NCBI GenBank assembly: GCA_023259235.1
Contig: JAHFQQ010000171.1
Location: forward strand, 1-7,577
Origin: Polaromonas sp.
Lineage (GTDB): Bacteria > Pseudomonadota > Gammaproteobacteria > Burkholderiales > Burkholderiaceae_C
Direction: 5' to 3'
DNA: 7,577 nt
The position numbers were made by a program, and so were the translations under genes. Positions 5,427 through 7,577 of this stretch are shown piece by piece. Position 1 is the stretch's first letter, and every line of letters starts with the position of its first letter. The notes beneath the pieces were generated by a model. That model was not told where the DNA came from. It saw only the letters and a program-made list of their open reading frames with translations, and did not search any database.

Positions 5427-7350
5427 ACGACAGGGTTTCCCAGCGCTGCAGCGCCGCCATCAGTTCTTCCTCAATCTTCGTGTTGCGCGCATTGAGCTCG
5501 GCGGCGCGCCTGGCGTTGCTGGTGTAGATCGTGCCGTCAAAGAGCTCCTGCTGGATTGCTTTTTGTTGCGATTCGAGTTGCTCGATCAGCGCGGGCAGCG
5601 CTTCGAGCTCGCGCTGCTCTTTGTAGCTAAGCTTCTTTTTTGATAGCTGCACATGCCCGCCATTTATGGGCTCAGCACTGTTTTTGCTTAAATTTTTGGT
5701 GCTGGGCGCGGGCGCAGGGATTTTTCCGCCGGCATTGATTTGCGTCGCCCGTTTCGATTGGGTCAGCCAGTCGGTCACGCCGCCTTCGTACTCGCGCCAG
5801 AAACCGGGGTTCTCGGGCGTTCCTTCGTAGGCGATGGTGCTGGTGACCACGTTGTCGAGAAAGCGCCGGTCGTGGCTGACCAGAAACACCGTGCCCTCGT
5901 AGTTTTGCAGCAGGTCTTCGAGCAGTTCCAGCGTGTCGATATCCAGATCGTTGGTCGGCTCGTCAAGCACCAGCACGTTGGCGGGCCGCGCGAACAGGCG
6001 CGCCAGCAGCAGCCGGTTGCGCTCGCCGCCCGAGAGCGAGCGCACCGGCGAGTTGGCGCGCGCGGGCGAGAATAAAAAGTCGGTCAGGTAGCTCTTGACG
6101 TGCTTTTTCTGGCCATTGATTTCAACCCACTCGCTGCCCGGGCTGATGAAGTCTTCGAGCGTGGCGTCCAGGTCCAGGGCATCGCGCATCTGGTCAAAGT
6201 AGGCCACCTGCAGGTTGGTGCCAAGGCGAACCTTGCCGGGTGGCAGCGTCACGTCGGGCTCCAGCTCGCCCAGAATGAGCTTGAGCAGCGTGGTTTTGCC
6301 CGCGCCATTGGGCCCGAGCAGCCCGACCTTGTCGCCGCGCAGCAGCGTGCCGCTGAAGCCGTTGACGACGATTTTGGTTGCGCCCGGGTGGCCAAAGCTT
6401 TTCGACACGTTGGTGAGCTCGGCCACGATCTTGCCGCTCTTGTCGCCGCTGGAGACATCCAGATTCACGCGACCCACGGCATCGCGCCGCGCCGCTCGCC
6501 TGTCACGCAGGGCTTCGAGCCGGCCAATTCGGGCCACGCTGCGGGTGCGGCGCGCCTCCACGCCTTTGCGTATCCACACCTCTTCCTGCGCCAGCAGCTT
6601 GTCGGCCTTGGCGTTAATGACAGCTTCCTGCGCCATCTGATCTTCTTTCAGAATCAGGTACTGGGAAAAGTTGCCCGGGTAGCTGCGCAGCTTGCCACGG
6701 TCCAGCTCAACAATGGTGGTGGCGACACGGTCCAGAAAGGCCCGGTCATGGGTGATGGCGATGATGCTGCCGTTGAAATTGACCAGCAGGTCTTCGAGCC
6801 AGGCGATCGAGTCCAGGTCGAGGTGGTTGGTTGGCTCATCAAGCAGCAGGACATCGGGTGTTGCGACCAGCGCCTGCGCCAGCGCCACGCGCTTCTTGTT
6901 GCCGCCCGACAGCGTTCCGACGATGGCGTCTTTGTCCAGGTGCAGGCGGTGCAGCGTTTCCTCGACGCGCTGCTCCCAGTTCCAGCCGTCCAGCGCCTCG
7001 ATCTCGGACTGCAGGGCGTCCAGGTCGGTGTGCTCGTCGGCTGCCAGGTATTGCTCGACGACGTGTCTGGTCCTCGCCAGCCCGGCGCTGGCAGCTATGA
7101 AAACCGTTGTGTGCGGGTCCAGGCCGGGCTCTTGCGGGACGTAGGCAATGCGCAGGTTTTGCTGCAGTTGCAAAGTGCCGTCGTCGGGTTTTTCAAGGCC
7201 GGCAAGAATTTTCAGCAAGGAGGATTTGCCGGTGCCGTTGCGCCCGATCAGTCCAATTCGCTCGTTGCTTTCGAGTGAAAAGTCGGTGTGATCCAGCAGG
7301 GCGACGTGCCCGAAAGCGAGTTGAGCGTCCAGTAGGGTAATAAGTGCCAT
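5422..7350 (-). CDS. uup: ABC-F family ATPase, Uup-type
   Basis: A 642-residue cytoplasmic protein with two fused ABC ATPase domains and no membrane segment, the ABC-F layout. These proteins act on ribosomes (E-site binding) and Uup also affects transposon excision and DNA branch stability. The start is the ATG at 7350, giving MALITLLDAQLAFG, the usual Uup beginning; an upstream in-frame start at 7389 adds an unlikely tail. Domain 1 has Walker A GRNGTGKS (36-43), signature LSGGN (147-151), Walker B VLLLDEP with E172, and H201. The inter-domain arm spans about 230-300 and is rich in Arg/Lys. Domain 2 has GPNGAGKT (346-353), LSGGE (439-443), VLVLDEP with E464, and H493. The C-terminal KKLSYKEQRELEALP...IEQLES...IYTS...ELNARNTKIEEEL (571-630) is the Uup coiled-coil DNA-binding domain. 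The linker before it (about 552-571) is encoded by a repeat-like segment. All catalytic residues are present. Confidence 0.93.
   Translation of the reverse strand: MALITLLDAQLAFGHVALLDHTDFSLESNERIGLIGRNGTGKSSLLKILAGLEKPDDGTLQLQQNLRIAYVPQEPGLDPHTTVFIAASAGLARTRHVVEQYLAADEHTDLDALQSEIEALDGWNWEQRVEETLHRLHLDKDAIVGTLSGGNKKRVALAQALVATPDVLLLDEPTNHLDLDSIAWLEDLLVNFNGSIIAITHDRAFLDRVATTIVELDRGKLRSYPGNFSQYLILKEDQMAQEAVINAKADKLLAQEEVWIRKGVEARRTRSVARIGRLEALRDRRAARRDAVGRVNLDVSSGDKSGKIVAELTNVSKSFGHPGATKIVVNGFSGTLLRGDKVGLLGPNGAGKTTLLKLILGELEPDVTLPPGKVRLGTNLQVAYFDQMRDALDLDATLEDFISPGSEWVEINGQKKHVKSYLTDFLFSPARANSPVRSLSGGERNRLLLARLFARPANVLVLDEPTNDLDIDTLELLEDLLQNYEGTVFLVSHDRRFLDNVVTSTIAYEGTPENPGFWREYEGGVTDWLTQSKRATQINAGGKIPAPAPSTKNLSKNSAEPINGGHVQLSKKKLSYKEQRELEALPALIEQLESQQKAIQQELFDGTIYTSNARRAAELNARNTKIEEELMAALQRWETLSS
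5635..5697. repeat. interspersed repeat copy inside the ABC-F linker
   Basis: The segment contains TTTTTTGATAGCTGC, then GCCC (5655-5658) and GGGC (5668-5671) that can pair across a 9-base loop, then an AT-rich tail (GTTTTTGCTTAAATTTTT). It is strikingly AT-rich within a GC-rich gene. It is open in frame on the minus strand and encodes about residues 552-571, between ATPase domain 2 and the coiled-coil domain. It resembles Comamonadaceae intergenic repeats from memory and shares TGATAGC with the copy at 3474-3529. Boundaries are approximate. Confidence 0.5.
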
Positions 7351-7577
7351 AAGTACCGGGATTATCCGGGTGACGGGACCGGGGGCCACAACGCAACGTT
7401 TTTAGCCTGAAGGCGACCAGATCCCGCGCATTGGGCCAGCCGATGCGCTGTGCGACGCCTTGCCCTGCGCACGAATCCATCGTTTTCATTTTGTTCCACC
7501 ACTTCCGGGCTGCAGTAGCAGTCCCAATCCGGGCGTTCGAGTGGGGACCGTCCGGCGCATCGGAGTGTTCTGGTCCA
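7351..7577. other. upstream region of the ABC-F gene, no gene recognised
   Basis: This 227-bp stretch runs to the window edge. Several frames are open on both strands (for example a plus-strand frame through 7440-7577), but none shows a recognisable domain, ribosome site or consistent protein-like composition. The ABC-F promoter should lie here on the minus strand; I could not identify convincing -35/-10 boxes. A gene running off the right edge cannot be excluded. Confidence 0.4.

Noticed and set aside
6100..7278. Long plus-strand open frame (about 390 codons) opposite the ABC-F gene
   Set aside because: It is the antisense of a clearly recognisable two-domain ABC-F protein. Its translation has no domain and is rich in Gln/Val/Gly as expected from the reverse complement of a GC-rich gene.
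7193..7489. Minus-strand open frame overlapping the ABC-F start
   Set aside because: It is out of frame with the ABC-F protein for half its length, and the remainder has no recognisable protein character.

Overview
The window looks like a chromosomal segment of a GC-rich betaproteobacterium. Codon use, the Uup-type ABC-F protein, and two copies of a 'TGATAGC...' interspersed repeat, which I associate from memory with Polaromonas/Rhodoferax-type Comamonadaceae, suggest that family. This is an inference from sequence style, not a database match.

Left part (1-1740): a small, relatively AT-rich gene for a two-helix membrane protein with a bacterial PH domain (103-573). It is followed by about 640 bp of broken coding sequence (about 625-1217). 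This stretch contains two remnants of small single-helix membrane proteins that resemble each other. The second remnant ends in an ATGA overlap with an intact gene for a His-rich exported protein (1214-1705). That gene in turn overlaps by ATGA the start of a decayed methyltransferase relic (1702-about 1790), so an ancestral operon 'membrane protein - exported His-rich protein - methyltransferase' seems to have lost its ends.

Middle part (1847-3413, + strand): three closely spaced genes that probably form one transcript. They encode an SRPBCC/START-fold protein, a DUF488 protein with a C-x-C...HCHRS motif, and a TehB-like SAM methyltransferase. The first 30 bases of the methyltransferase gene are identical to the start of the relic at 1702.

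Right part (3564-7350, - strand): an ABC-F ATPase of the Uup type (7350-5422) lies upstream of a PLD-family lipoprotein of the ClsC cardiolipin synthase type (5312-3564). The 109-bp gap between them holds a hexanucleotide tandem array (GAGGCA on the + strand), flanked by an 8-bp inverted repeat that overlaps the ABC-F stop codon. A copy of the interspersed repeat lies in frame inside the ABC-F linker, and another diverged copy lies between the convergent methyltransferase and PLD genes.

I found no RNA gene, intact transposon, CRISPR array or complete defence system. The points most worth a second look are the methyltransferase relic with its 30-bp identity, the repeat-derived protein segment in the ABC-F linker, the tandem array upstream of the cls-like gene, and the decayed operon with its paralogous membrane remnants.
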